From assembly GCA_040255345.1 (NCBI GenBank), contig JBDZUV010000027.1:1-28904 (forward strand): a stretch of DNA of 28,904 bases, in the 5' to 3' direction. Origin of the DNA: JAFDWI01 sp040255345 (GTDB taxonomy: Bacteria; Actinomycetota; Acidimicrobiia; Acidimicrobiales; Iamiaceae). The translations under genes were made by a program, and so were the position numbers. The notes beneath the pieces were generated by a model. That model did no database searches. It was not told where the DNA came from and saw nothing but the letters and a program-made list of their open reading frames with translations. Positions 7,410-15,404 of this stretch are shown here, piece after piece (position 1 is the stretch's first letter; each line of letters begins with the position of its first letter).

Positions 7410-8935
7410 CCCGCATCGCCCAGATCAAGAAGATCACCGACCTCGACGCGTTCGCCGCACACTGCGCGACGGTCGGGGCCGCGATCCCGACCGCCTCCAC
7501 CGACCAGATCGGGCCTGGCCCCGGTGACCCGCTCGCGACGCCGTTCGAGTTCACCGACGGCAGTGCGGGGTCGTTCACGGTCGGCAACCGGTTCTGCGTG
7601 TTGCCGATGGAAGGGTGGGACGGCACCGCCGACGGTGCGCCCACCGGTCTGGTGACCCGACGCTGGGAACGCTTCGGTGGAAGTGGAGCGAAGTTGGTCT
7701 GGGGTGGCGAAGCGGTCGCGGTCGACGCGGTGGCCCGTGCGAATCCGCATCAGCTCGTCATCGGTGCTGACACGATCGACGCCATCGCCGGGCTGCGGGC
7801 CCACCTCGTCGATGCGCACCGCAGGGTCTCGGGTTCGACCGACGGACTCGTCGTCGGTCTGCAACTCACCCACTCTGGCCGCTGGAGTCGACCGTACGGC
7901 GACCCGGCACCGCTGACCGCGTACTCCCACCCGGTGCTCGATGCGAAGGTCGGGGCCACCGCCGGCAGCGTCCTGTCAGACGACGACCTCGATGTGCTCG
8001 TGGGCCGATTCGTCGACGCGGCGGCACTCGCAGCCGACGCGGGGTTCGACTTCGTCGACGTCAAACACTGCCACGGTTACCTGCTGCACGAGTTGCTCGG
8101 GGCTCGCAATCGGTCTGGCCGTTACGGCGGTGACCTCGATGGTCGTGCCCACTTCCTCGCCCGGGTGATCGACGGCATCCGGGCACGCCGACCGTCGCTG
8201 GCGATCGGCGTCCGCCTCTCGGCGTTCGATCTGGCACCGTTCGCCCCCGGACCGGACAACCGTGGTGCACCGGTCGAGGTCGGCGACCTGCCGACGTCGT
8301 TCGGCGGTCGCCCCGACGGTCTGGACATCGACCTCACCGAGGTGCACGCCTTCGTCGACCTGTTGGACACCTGGGGGGTGGGCCTCGTCTGTGTGACCGG
8401 CGGCAGCCCGTATTACAACCCGCACATCCAGCGACCGGCGTACTTCCCCCCGTCCGACGGCTACGCCCCACCGAACGACCCGTTGGTCGATGTCGCCCGG
8501 CATCTCGCGGTCACCGCGGAGCTGACCCACGCCCACCCGCGCGTCGCGTTCGTGGGCAGCGGCTACTCCTACATCCAGGACTTCGTGGCTCCGGTCGCCC
8601 GGGCCGTCATCGCCAACGGCGATGCCACCTCCATCGGCCTCGGCCGGATGATGCTGTCGTACCCAGAGCTGCCCACCGACGTACTCGCCGGATCGTTGCC
8701 GGATCGTCGGCGGATCTGTCGGACCTTCTCGGACTGCACCACCGCTCCCAGACACGGGATGGTGTCGGGGTGCTACCCCCTCGACGGGTTCTACAAGCAA
8801 CGGCCCGAACGTCGGGAACTCGCCAGGGTGAAGAAGCAGATCCGAACTCGCCTCGGCGTCATCGCCGAGGCCGCCACGCCCGCCGCTGACGACGACGCGT
8901 CAGCCCAGATGCCCCCCGATGATCCCTCGACCTGA
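7406..8935 (+). CDS. NADH:flavin oxidoreductase / Old Yellow Enzyme family
   Basis: This 509-aa FMN-dependent TIM-barrel oxidoreductase would reduce an activated C=C bond or carry out a related hydride transfer. Visible motifs include NRFCVLPMEGW (about 61-71, first barrel strand), the flavin-site QLTHSGR (153-159), the substrate-site segment VDVKHCHGYLLHELLG (about 217-232, family pattern H-x-A/C-H-G-Y-L), and RSGRYGGDLDGR just after it. The VGSGYSYIQDF and DATSIGLGRMML segments near the C-terminus form the phosphate-binding end of the barrel. It is longer than simple OYEs: there is an N-terminal extension of about 60 residues and a C-terminal tail after a Cys-containing stretch (CRTFSDC then GC), which could be a remnant metal site. 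It is translationally coupled to the aldolase gene and presumably works in the same pathway. Confidence 0.9.
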   Translation: MTRIAQIKKITDLDAFAAHCATVGAAIPTASTDQIGPGPGDPLATPFEFTDGSAGSFTVGNRFCVLPMEGWDGTADGAPTGLVTRRWERFGGSGAKLVWGGEAVAVDAVARANPHQLVIGADTIDAIAGLRAHLVDAHRRVSGSTDGLVVGLQLTHSGRWSRPYGDPAPLTAYSHPVLDAKVGATAGSVLSDDDLDVLVGRFVDAAALAADAGFDFVDVKHCHGYLLHELLGARNRSGRYGGDLDGRAHFLARVIDGIRARRPSLAIGVRLSAFDLAPFAPGPDNRGAPVEVGDLPTSFGGRPDGLDIDLTEVHAFVDLLDTWGVGLVCVTGGSPYYNPHIQRPAYFPPSDGYAPPNDPLVDVARHLAVTAELTHAHPRVAFVGSGYSYIQDFVAPVARAVIANGDATSIGLGRMMLSYPELPTDVLAGSLPDRRRICRTFSDCTTAPRHGMVSGCYPLDGFYKQRPERRELARVKKQIRTRLGVIAEAATPAADDDASAQMPPDDPST

Positions 8936-8948
8936 GTAGGTTTCCGAA

Positions 8949-10169
8949 ATGGCCTTCCGATCCATCCACCGTTCCTCGACCGTCGGCCTCGCGACCTTGG
9001 GGTTGTTGGGCGCATCGACCTTGTTCGGTGCGACCGGCGCCTCGGGGCAGCTCGTTCCCGGCTCCCAGGAGTTCTCGGCCACCGGCGCCGCGCAGGCCTT
9101 CGTCGTACCCGAGAACGTGTGCACGGTGTTGATCACCGCGGCCGGCGCGCAGGGTGGAGCGGGTGGCACCACGAACACCGAAGGGACCGGAAGCGTGCTT
9201 CCCGGTGGGCTCGGCGCGGCGGCGACCGGTGAGGTCACCGTCACCCCCGGTGAGACCTTGGCCGTCTACGTGGGCGGCGTCGGCGGCAATGGGGTCTGGG
9301 ACGGCAGCTTCAGCGAAGGGGGCGCCGGCGGTTGGAACGGCGGCGGTGCGGGCGGGTCGGGCGGGCCCCAGGGGGGCGGCGGTGGTGGTGGTGGGGGCGG
9401 CGCATCAGACGTGCGACAGGGTGGAACCGCACTGGCAGACCGGGTCGTGGTCGCAGGCGGTGGCGGGGGCAGTGGCGCCTACACCGAACCCGGCACTGCT
9501 CCTCTTGGCACCGGAGGCGTCGGCGGCAACCCGGCGACTCCGGGTGGCGACGGCGAGGCCGCCGAAGACGTGGGAGGCGCCGCGGCCACCGGCGGTGGTG
9601 CTGCGACTGCGGCCATGGGTGGCGATGCGGGAGCCGGTGGTGCCTTCGGCACCGAGGAGTTCCCCGGCGACACGATACCCTTCCCCGGCGTGGTCGGCAC
9701 GTTCGGCCTCGGTGGGACGGGCGGTGGTGTGACCGATGAGAACGATCCCGGTCGTGCCGGTGGTGGCGGCGGCGGCGGAGGCCTGTTCGGCGGCGGCGGC
9801 GGTGGTGCGGCCGCCTGGTGGAACGGCGCCGGCGGCGGCGGCGGTTCCAGTCTCGGCGACAGCACGTCCCCCGGTGGGAACGAAGCGACCATCGGGCACC
9901 TCGTCTTCCCCGGCGGCCACACCGGTCCGGGGGTCGTGGTGATCGTGCCGACGGGCGAATGCTCCACCACGAGCACCACGACACCGACCACGAGCACACC
10001 GTCCACGATGGTCCCGGTCACGTCGACGCCGCCCACCACCTATCCGGGATCATCGACCACCGTTCCTGCTCCGGGATCCGGCACCTCGATCCGGCCATCG
10101 AGTTGGGTCGACCAATCGGGTGCGGGCGCTGCGACTGCGGTCGCCGGGACGCCCAGCTACACCGGCTGA
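8949..10169 (+). CDS. exported glycine-rich protein with Thr/Ser/Pro-rich stalk
   Basis: This 406-aa protein has a signal peptide (basic start, hydrophobic LATLGLLGASTLFG, likely cleavage after about residue 33), then a compact strand region with EFSATGAAQAFVVPENVC. A long glycine-rich domain follows, with repeated GGGGGG blocks, a GGGGASDVR motif near residue 152 and VVVAGGGGGSGAY. This pattern matches the glycine-rich domains of actinobacterial cell-surface proteins. From about residue 338 a Thr/Ser/Pro-rich stalk runs to the end. The last residues are GTPSYTG and then the stop: this resembles an LPXTG-like sorting motif, but no membrane segment or basic tail follows. It begins 13 bp after the flavoprotein gene and may be read through from it, but function links it to the cell envelope. 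DNA composition changes sharply right after it. Adhesion or a structural role is a guess. Confidence 0.8.
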   Translation: MAFRSIHRSSTVGLATLGLLGASTLFGATGASGQLVPGSQEFSATGAAQAFVVPENVCTVLITAAGAQGGAGGTTNTEGTGSVLPGGLGAAATGEVTVTPGETLAVYVGGVGGNGVWDGSFSEGGAGGWNGGGAGGSGGPQGGGGGGGGGGASDVRQGGTALADRVVVAGGGGGSGAYTEPGTAPLGTGGVGGNPATPGGDGEAAEDVGGAAATGGGAATAAMGGDAGAGGAFGTEEFPGDTIPFPGVVGTFGLGGTGGGVTDENDPGRAGGGGGGGGLFGGGGGGAAAWWNGAGGGGGSSLGDSTSPGGNEATIGHLVFPGGHTGPGVVVIVPTGECSTTSTTTPTTSTPSTMVPVTSTPPTTYPGSSTTVPAPGSGTSIRPSSWVDQSGAGAATAVAGTPSYTG

Positions 10170-10210
10170 GCCAGCGCAGCCGAGGCGACGACCTGCAAAG
10201 GAGACGATTG

Positions 10211-11827
10211 TCACACGTCACTCCTCCATAATCCCAGAGTCCTTGACGTGAACCGATGAGCGCCAGTGAGGACTACCACGAACAGTGGACCCAGTACGAG
10301 CGGGTCGAGCGGAGCTCGGAACCGTGCATTCTCGAACGAATCGAACAGTACGCTGGAGGCTGTCACCACGGCGATGGTGAATCCGATGTAGACCCGGACA
10401 AGGTCAGCCGTCTCTTCTCGGTGCTTGACCCACCGGGCTACTCCTCGGAACGCCAATCCAAGCCCCAGCAGTAGGCCGGCTGCCACGACAAGTGACAGAT
10501 TAGTCCTTGCCAGTGCTGGGGCGTAAACCGCGGTGAGCACCTGCATAGACTCTTGCGGATCACCGAAGCCCCATGAGTATCCGATGTGGATCGGCACCAG
10601 CAGCGGTCGGTATAGGTCACTCCACCACCGGAGGATCGTCGGGTCGCTCCCGCCGCCGGGGAATCCGGCGGGCACCGTACCCGGCGTCTCCAAAGAGGAA
10701 TAGAGCAATACCGATCTGCCGACAACGGCCGCGTAGCGAGAGGGGTCTGCTCTGATCACGGTCAGTGCGTCGCTAATGGCCTGGTGGTCGACAGGTAGGT
10801 AGCAGATGTTATTGAGGTTCGTGGTCCCATCACTCTTGTAAAACTCGTCGAGCACCGGCACGCCTGTGGACGGGGTACAACGGTGGAACATCTTCTCGTA
10901 GGCCCGGTATGGCGCAAATGGGATGACCCGAGCGCTCGAGGAGACGCGCCCGCTTGCAATCAGCGCATCAAGCTCGCTGGCCGGAATCTGCACCGTCGAT
11001 GCCCGAGCGAGGTTCATTCCGCCATAGCTGGACAGCACGAACACTCCGTAGTCGACCTTCCTATGTGCAAGCGGAAGAAAGATTAGGGCTGCGGCTATAC
11101 AGATGATTGTGAGCCTCGACCTTCCGTGGGGCGACCCGCGTCGGGCCAGCAGGATCAATGCAATGCCGCCCAAAGCCCAAATCGGGCTGAGGGTCATCCG
11201 CGTCAGTACACCCACGACGAGGACGGCAGCAAACAGCGCGAGACGCAACGTTGTTGGCTCTCGCAGGTAGCGCAGTAGGCACCAGGCGGAGAGCGTGACG
11301 ACTAGAGTGACGAGCGATTCGTAGGTCAGCATTCGCTCGTAGCCGATCATCACCGGGCTCCAGCCCACAACCGTTGCGGCGACCGTTGCCGCCCATTTCG
11401 GCGCGCCGAGCCCCGCCAGCAGTGACCAGAGCGTGAGAACGGTCAGGAGTCCGCTAATGAGAAACAATACCTGGAACGTGCCACCATCTTGGAACGGCGA
11501 CCATCTCAAGATGGAACCGACAAAGAAGTTCCATAGTGGTGGCTGTACGTGGTTGCTGGTGAACGCAAGAAATGGGTCTTGCTGAAGTTTCGCGGGATCC
11601 AACAGGGCAAGGTCGGCAGTGGTCCTCGTCTCGAACCGGAGGCCACCAAGATAAAGGACAATGCGGCTTGCTAGGAAGAGGCCGCCGGTGAGAGCGCACC
11701 ACTGCTTCACACCGCCGGCACCTGCGTGCACTGGAGGCTTAGGGTCAGCAGCCTGGAGTGTGGTATCTGCATCGGCATTGCCAACCGAGTCGCGCGGTGA
11801 ATTCGGCGCGGATGCCGGGCGGACCAT
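10211..11827 (-). CDS. multi-pass membrane protein, GT-C-type glycosyltransferase-like
   Basis: This 538-aa integral membrane protein has about ten hydrophobic segments, beginning near residue 45 (CALTGGLFLASRIVLYLGGL). An extracytoplasmic loop follows with DPFLAFTSNHVQPPLWNFFVG, the position where PMT/ArnT-like GT-C enzymes carry catalytic acidic residues. The late segment FENARFRAPLDPLVL resembles the E-x-x-R-F-x-x-P-x-x-P pattern found near the end of such proteins. A role in transferring sugars from a polyprenyl-phosphate donor to envelope glycans is plausible but unproven. Codon use is clearly less GC-rich than in the flanking host-like genes. It is the last gene of a leftward three-gene operon with the lipoprotein and metalloprotease, separated by 78 bp from the lipoprotein. 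No clear Shine-Dalgarno precedes the ATG, so the true start could be slightly downstream. Confidence 0.7.
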   Translation of the reverse strand: MVRPASAPNSPRDSVGNADADTTLQAADPKPPVHAGAGGVKQWCALTGGLFLASRIVLYLGGLRFETRTTADLALLDPAKLQQDPFLAFTSNHVQPPLWNFFVGSILRWSPFQDGGTFQVLFLISGLLTVLTLWSLLAGLGAPKWAATVAATVVGWSPVMIGYERMLTYESLVTLVVTLSAWCLLRYLREPTTLRLALFAAVLVVGVLTRMTLSPIWALGGIALILLARRGSPHGRSRLTIICIAAALIFLPLAHRKVDYGVFVLSSYGGMNLARASTVQIPASELDALIASGRVSSSARVIPFAPYRAYEKMFHRCTPSTGVPVLDEFYKSDGTTNLNNICYLPVDHQAISDALTVIRADPSRYAAVVGRSVLLYSSLETPGTVPAGFPGGGSDPTILRWWSDLYRPLLVPIHIGYSWGFGDPQESMQVLTAVYAPALARTNLSLVVAAGLLLGLGLAFRGVARWVKHREETADLVRVYIGFTIAVVTASSVLFDSFENARFRAPLDPLVLGPLFVVVLTGAHRFTSRTLGLWRSDV

Positions 11828-11905
11828 TCGATAAAGGGCGAGAGAGCCAGGCCGGCCGTTGGTCCCTCTGCTTCGAGGCCTACCAACGAAATCCGAACAA
11901 GCCAG

Positions 11906-12493
11906 CTATTTGGCCAAATCCTGAACGCCTTCGGCTGACAAGCGGGACGGAAGGGCCGGGGACTCTGAATCCAATCTTGCGTAGCCGCCATCCTCGCTCA
12001 CATATGCTCCCGCTCCCGCCCCTGTAATGTACCAACCGCTATTGGGCTTCGATAGGTCTGTCGAGAGGAAGAGCAGGTACCGGCGCCCCTGCACCAACAG
12101 ATCTGCGCCCTTTTCGCTCGCGATATCCTTGGTGCCAAGCTGTCGCACGGGGATTACACTCGGCACGTCGGCAGATGTCTTCGACCCCAGGATCTTGCTG
12201 ACCACTACATCTGTCTCCGTGAACGGGATCTCGCGCCCAGTTCTCCCAAGCGCCACGACCGACGCCTTGGAGGCGGTCGCCTCTACCACGAGCGTCGAGT
12301 CGTGCCAAAGCTGGTCTACGGATGAGTAGCTTGTTGCCCGGATGCCGTCGACTGACGCATGCGCAGCCGTTGTATCAGTCAGCGGCTTGCTGTCGGCCGT
12401 TCCGCAGCCAGCGGCCAAGACGGCCACCGTGGCCGTCAATAGCAAGGTGATAGTGAGGTGGCGCGGTGCCAGCGTGGGCACTCTTGATGTCAT
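11906..12493 (-). CDS. lipoprotein of unknown function, 195 aa
   Basis: The N-terminus is a classical lipoprotein signal peptide: a basic start, the hydrophobic stretch LTITLLLTATVAVL, and the lipobox LAAGC with Cys30 as the lipidated residue. The mature part has a short low-complexity linker followed by a compact domain with SVDQLWHDSTLVVEA, an EIPFTETDVVVSKILG stretch and RRYLLFLSTDL. These fit a small beta-rich domain found in several Gram-positive lipoproteins; I cannot name it. The start is supported by a strong Shine-Dalgarno (AGGGGGC) a few bases upstream of ATG 12491-12493. It lies 12 bp downstream of the metalloprotease gene and shares its promoter. It might act as a partner or inhibitor of the secreted protease, but this is only suggested by position. 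Confidence 0.75.
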   Translation of the reverse strand: MTSRVPTLAPRHLTITLLLTATVAVLAAGCGTADSKPLTDTTAAHASVDGIRATSYSSVDQLWHDSTLVVEATASKASVVALGRTGREIPFTETDVVVSKILGSKTSADVPSVIPVRQLGTKDIASEKGADLLVQGRRYLLFLSTDLSKPNSGWYITGAGAGAYVSEDGGYARLDSESPALPSRLSAEGVQDLAK

Positions 12494-12505
12494 GATTCTT
12501 GCCCC

Positions 12506-13081
12506 CTAGTATAGTGCGGTCATACCGAAGTGGTCATCGAACTGCGGCGTCTTGATACCGCAGACAAAATAGATGTCCATGTTTGGGTACATGATCCCCG
12601 ACCCGAGCCCTCCGCAGGATAGTGGCCGAGTATCGTGGCCAAGTCCCATGAGATGCCCAAGTTCGTGGACCATGGTGGACTGTCTTGCATCTGTCGAGTA
12701 GGAGTTCGTGTAGTACGTATTCCAGTAGGCGCTCATCCCAGTCGTGAAGACGCCCGCGGGAGTGGACACACAGCCTGAGTTATACGTGATGCCGACGTAG
12801 CCGGACGCACCGAAGTAGCTGTCGCCCATCGAGTTAGGACTCGTCGGATTGTTTCCAGAAAGGTGGATTGGCGACCCCGGATAGTTCCAGGCCGCTGCGG
12901 CCAAGATCGCTGCCGCCGCGTATCCACTAGACACACCAGAGGTGTCAAGTTGAACGTTGGGGAAGGCTTGCGGGCACGCCCAGAACGAATAAGCATCCGC
13001 CCGGGGTGCGCTCCCGATCGATGCCAGCGAGACCACCAGCATTGCACTGGTCAACAAGGCGAGACGGTTCAGCTTCCGCAT
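12506..13081 (-). CDS. secreted matrixin-like zinc metalloprotease
   Basis: The 191-aa product has a Sec signal peptide (hydrophobic LALLTSAMLVVSLASIG, cleavage probably after APRADA, residue 30) and a small catalytic domain. The metzincin zinc signature HELGHLMGLGHD spans residues 139-150: His139, His143 and His149 bind zinc, Glu140 is the general base, and Asp150 follows as in matrixins. The Met-turn is visible as SGIMYPN with Met164. There is no prodomain with a cysteine switch, but six cysteines in the mature part suggest disulfides. It would cleave proteins outside the cell. It is the first gene of the operon: a near-consensus promoter lies at 13111-13140 and a strong Shine-Dalgarno (AGAGGGGA) sits 6 bp before the ATG. 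Base composition is lower in GC than the host-like flanks. Confidence 0.9.
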   Translation of the reverse strand: MRKLNRLALLTSAMLVVSLASIGSAPRADAYSFWACPQAFPNVQLDTSGVSSGYAAAAILAAAAWNYPGSPIHLSGNNPTSPNSMGDSYFGASGYVGITYNSGCVSTPAGVFTTGMSAYWNTYYTNSYSTDARQSTMVHELGHLMGLGHDTRPLSCGGLGSGIMYPNMDIYFVCGIKTPQFDDHFGMTALY

Positions 13082-13110
13082 TTCAAGTCCCCTCTTTGCG
13101 TTGCCTCGCT

Positions 13111-13140
13111 AGGATACCATGCCGGTGAAGACGGTGTCAA
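13111..13140 (-). promoter_or_regulatory. promoter of the protease-lipoprotein-membrane protein operon
   Basis: On the minus strand a perfect -35 TTGACA (13135-13140) and a -10 TATCCT (13111-13116) are separated by 18 bp. They are followed by a short leader with the Shine-Dalgarno AGAGGGGA before the ATG at 13081. The left inverted repeat of a transposon begins only about 10 bp upstream of the -35 box. Confidence 0.75.
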
Positions 13141-13149
13141 GCACCCGAC

Positions 13150-13210
13150 GTGCCTCACATACTTTGAGCGCTTGGGGTTCGGTGCTTCCTCACAGACTTT
13201 GAGCGCGTGA
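13150..13210 (+). repeat. left terminal inverted repeat of the outer element, with two subrepeats
   Basis: The sequence contains two related units, TGCCTCACATACTTTGAGCG (13151-13170) and TTCCTCACAGACTTTGAGCG (13186-13205), spaced 35 bp apart start to start. It ends GAGCGCGTGA. The reverse complement of 15851-15912 aligns with it over its whole length. Confidence 0.85.
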
Positions 13211-13239
13211 TCCTCTCGGGAGGGGAAGGCTTGCCTGGC

Positions 13240-14056
13240 ATGGAAGGCAAGATCGACATGGCTGCACGCCGGCAGGTGACGAACAAGCTGCGGGACGCGT
13301 ACCGCAAGGCATCCAAGCCCGAAAGAGGCCTGATTCTCGATCGGGTGACGGCAACCACGGGTCTTGCGAGATCCTCGGCACGCCTTACCTGACGGGTCCG
13401 AAGGCCCCAGACCCCGCAGATCAGGTCGACCGGCGGGCTCTGAAGCCGCGCGGCTACGGCGATGACACGCGGATGCTGCTGGAACACGTGTGGAAGCTGA
13501 TGGGCATGCCCTGTGGGAAATGCCTGGTCGTGATGCGCACCCAGTGGCTCCCGCTACTCGACGCGGCGGGTGATCTGGACAAGCCTTACGCGACCCAGAC
13601 CGCGCGCGCCGAGCTGACCCAGATGAGCGCCGCGACGATCGACCGGTACTGGAAACCGGCCCGGGACGCGATGCGTCTGCGGGGCATCGCGACGACGAAA
13701 CCGACCAACTCGCTGCGCACCTCGATCACGATCCGCACCGTCGCCGGTGAACGCGACGATCTACCTGGTGAGATCGAAGCAGACACCGTCGCCCATTGTG
13801 GCCCCACCTTCATCGGCGAGTTCGCCCGCACCCTCACCATGACCGACATGTTCACCGGCTTGACCGAGAACGCTTCGATCCGCAACAACGCGTCTCGGTG
13901 GATCACCCAAGCCGTCGAGAACCTCCAGGGTCAGGTTCCGTTTCCGTTGCGCAGCTTCGACTCGGACAACGGCTCGGAGTTCATCAACGAACGCGTCGCC
14001 GCGTGGCTCCAGCAGCGCGACATCACCCAGACCCGGTCGCGTCCCTTTCGCGAGAA
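13240..14056 (+). pseudogene. 5' part of the outer element's transposase, frameshifted and interrupted
   Basis: The protein starts MEGKIDMAARRQVTNKLRDA at ATG 13240, behind a purine-rich Shine-Dalgarno (GGAGGGGAAGG). The frame runs to about 13390 (ATTGLARSSARLT, then TGA). The continuing homologous sequence is in another frame from about 13386 (LTGPKAPDPADQVDRR), so a single frameshift lies there. The second frame carries the catalytic core: first acidic site in GEIEADTVAHCGPT, second in RSFDSDNGSEFINE. It breaks off at RSRPFREN, codon 14055-14057, exactly where the IS3-family element begins. The remaining part resumes at 15399. With a frameshift and an insertion the gene cannot make an intact transposase. 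Confidence 0.9.
14051..14056 (+). repeat. 6-bp target-site duplication, left copy (CGAGAA)
   Basis: CGAGAA directly precedes the left end of the IS3-family element and is repeated at 15399-15404 directly after its right end. Joining the flanks through one copy restores the reading frame of the host transposase (...RPFREN-DQATVESKN...). Confidence 0.85.
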
Positions 14057-14087
14057 TGAACCGCCCTGGGTCTGATGGAGACTCGGG

Positions 14088-15006
14088 TTATTGGTTTCCA
14101 ACCCCGGCGGGGTCGGCCTGTTGGGCAGCGTAGTGGGCTGCTTCGAACTCTGCGGGTGGCACGTCGTCGCAGTGGCTGTGGAGCCGGTCGTGGTTGAACC
14201 AGTGCACCCACGACAGAGTCTCGAGCTCGAGCTGGTCGACGTCGTCCCAGCCGGCGGTGTCGGGCCCGTACGCGCACTCGGCCTTGTAGAGCCCGTTCGT
14301 GGTCTCAGCCAGGGCGTTGTCGTAGGAATCCGCGACCGTGCCGATGCTCGGTCGTGCTCCGATCTCGTCGAGACGTTCAGTGAATCGCACGGATGTGAAT
14401 TGCGACCCGGCATCGCTGTGTGTGACCAGTCCGACGAGACGGTTCCCGCCTCGCGAGCGTCGGGCCATCTCGAGCGCGTCGAGCACCATTCCGGTCTTCA
14501 TGTTCGAAGCGACCCGCCAGCCGACGATCCGGCGGGAGAACGCGTCGACGATGAAGCACACATAGGCCATCCCCGAACGGGTCGGGACATAGGTCAGGTC
14601 GGTGACCCACAACGCGTCCGGCCGGTCCGCTGTGAAGTTCCGGTTCACCAGATCCGGTGCCCTCGTCGCGTCCGGGTCCGCCACGGTGGTGGAGAACTTC
14701 TTGCGGCGCCGGCTCACGCCCTGGATCTCACAGCTCCCGCATGAGACGGGCAACCTGGTCTCGGTCGATGTCATGACCCGCCCGCTTCGCGTCCTTCCAG
14801 AGCTTGTGCGCCCCGTAGACCTTGCGGTTCGCGACCCACAACACCATCAGGACCTGCATCATCACCGTGTCACGCAACGCTCTGGCCGAAGGATCGGCTT
14901 CACGCTTCTTGGCGGCGTAGTAGGTGCTCGGAGCCACCTGCAACGCGCGGCAGATGGGCTCGACTCCGAACTCGTCACGGTGTGCGTCGACGTAATCGAC
15001 GATCAC
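14088..15006 (-). pseudogene. IS3-family transposase OrfB, frameshifted
   Basis: OrfB starts at GTG 15004-15006, overlapping the orfA stop (GTGA), with MIVDYVDAHRDEFGVEPICR, the usual N-terminal helix-turn-helix segment. That frame stops at RLMREL just before 14728. The next residues of the family (EIQGVSRRRKK and onward) are in another frame; one extra base near 14729-14733 explains the break. The catalytic domain is otherwise complete: first Asp in LWVTDLTYVPT, second Asp in LVTHSDAGSQFTS, Glu in NALAETTNGLYKAE, and a normal C-terminus ending at TAA 14088-14090. The frameshift makes it a probable pseudogene, although a sequencing error would look the same. Confidence 0.9.
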
Positions 15007-15344
15007 TTCGATGGGCGGTCGAGCTCCGCCGCGAAAAAAGCCGACGCGGACTTCAGAATCGCGTTCGCGCGCCGCAACTCCCGGTTCTCCTGTTCCAGTG
15101 TCTTGATCCGCTCCGCGTCCACCGACGAGGTCCCAGCCCGCACCCCATCATCGATGTCGGCCTGGTTCACCCACTTACGGACCGTTTCCACCCCATACCC
15201 CAACTGGGTCGCGACCCGCTTCACCGTTCCGTACTCACTGCCCAGCTCGGCACGCAACTGGCGAACCAGCCGAACCGCCTGGGCCTTCTCCTCCGGACTG
15301 TACCGACGCGTCGTCGGCTTCCCCGGTCTGATTTCCTTCGGCAT
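15003..15344 (-). CDS. IS3-family transposase OrfA
   Basis: The 113-aa DNA-binding subunit starts at ATG 15342-15344 (MPKEIRPGKPTTRRYSPEEK). I prefer this over the longer in-frame start at 15380, because that start lies in the terminal inverted repeat region. A helix-turn-helix spans roughly residues 15-60 (TVKRVATQLGYGVETVRKWV), and a leucine-zipper-like coiled coil follows (RIKTLEQENRELRRANAILK, about 81-100), as expected for OrfA, which pairs through this coil with OrfB. The frame is intact to TGA 15003-15005 and overlaps the orfB start by 4 bp. Confidence 0.93.
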   Translation of the reverse strand: MPKEIRPGKPTTRRYSPEEKAQAVRLVRQLRAELGSEYGTVKRVATQLGYGVETVRKWVNQADIDDGVRAGTSSVDAERIKTLEQENRELRRANAILKSASAFFAAELDRPSK

Positions 15345-15398
15345 GACTCCATCCTCGTTTCCAAGCTCAGGAGCCTCCAACCAACCCAGGGCGATTCA

Positions 15399-15404
15399 CG
15401 AGAA
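15399..15404 (+). repeat. 6-bp target-site duplication, right copy (CGAGAA)
   Basis: This is identical to 14051-14056 and sits immediately outside the right end of the IS3-family element. Confidence 0.85.

Larger units (their letters stand above)
14057..15398 (-). mobile_element. IS3-family insertion sequence, 1342 bp, inside the outer transposase gene
   Basis: The imperfect terminal inverted repeats begin TGAACCGCCCTGGGT (left, 14057 on) and TGAATCGCCCTGGGT (right, reading inward from 15398). Both continue to a shared TGGAG-CTC block. Two overlapping leftward reading frames, orfA and orfB, have IS3-family order and motifs. It is bounded by the direct repeat CGAGAA. It inserted in opposite orientation to the host transposase gene. 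orfB carries a frameshift, so this copy seems unable to move by itself. Confidence 0.95.

Noticed and set aside
9310..10039. Arg- and Pro-rich open frames opposite the glycine-rich gene
   Set aside because: They are mirror images of GGC/GGT glycine repeats; the plus strand has a signal peptide and domain order.
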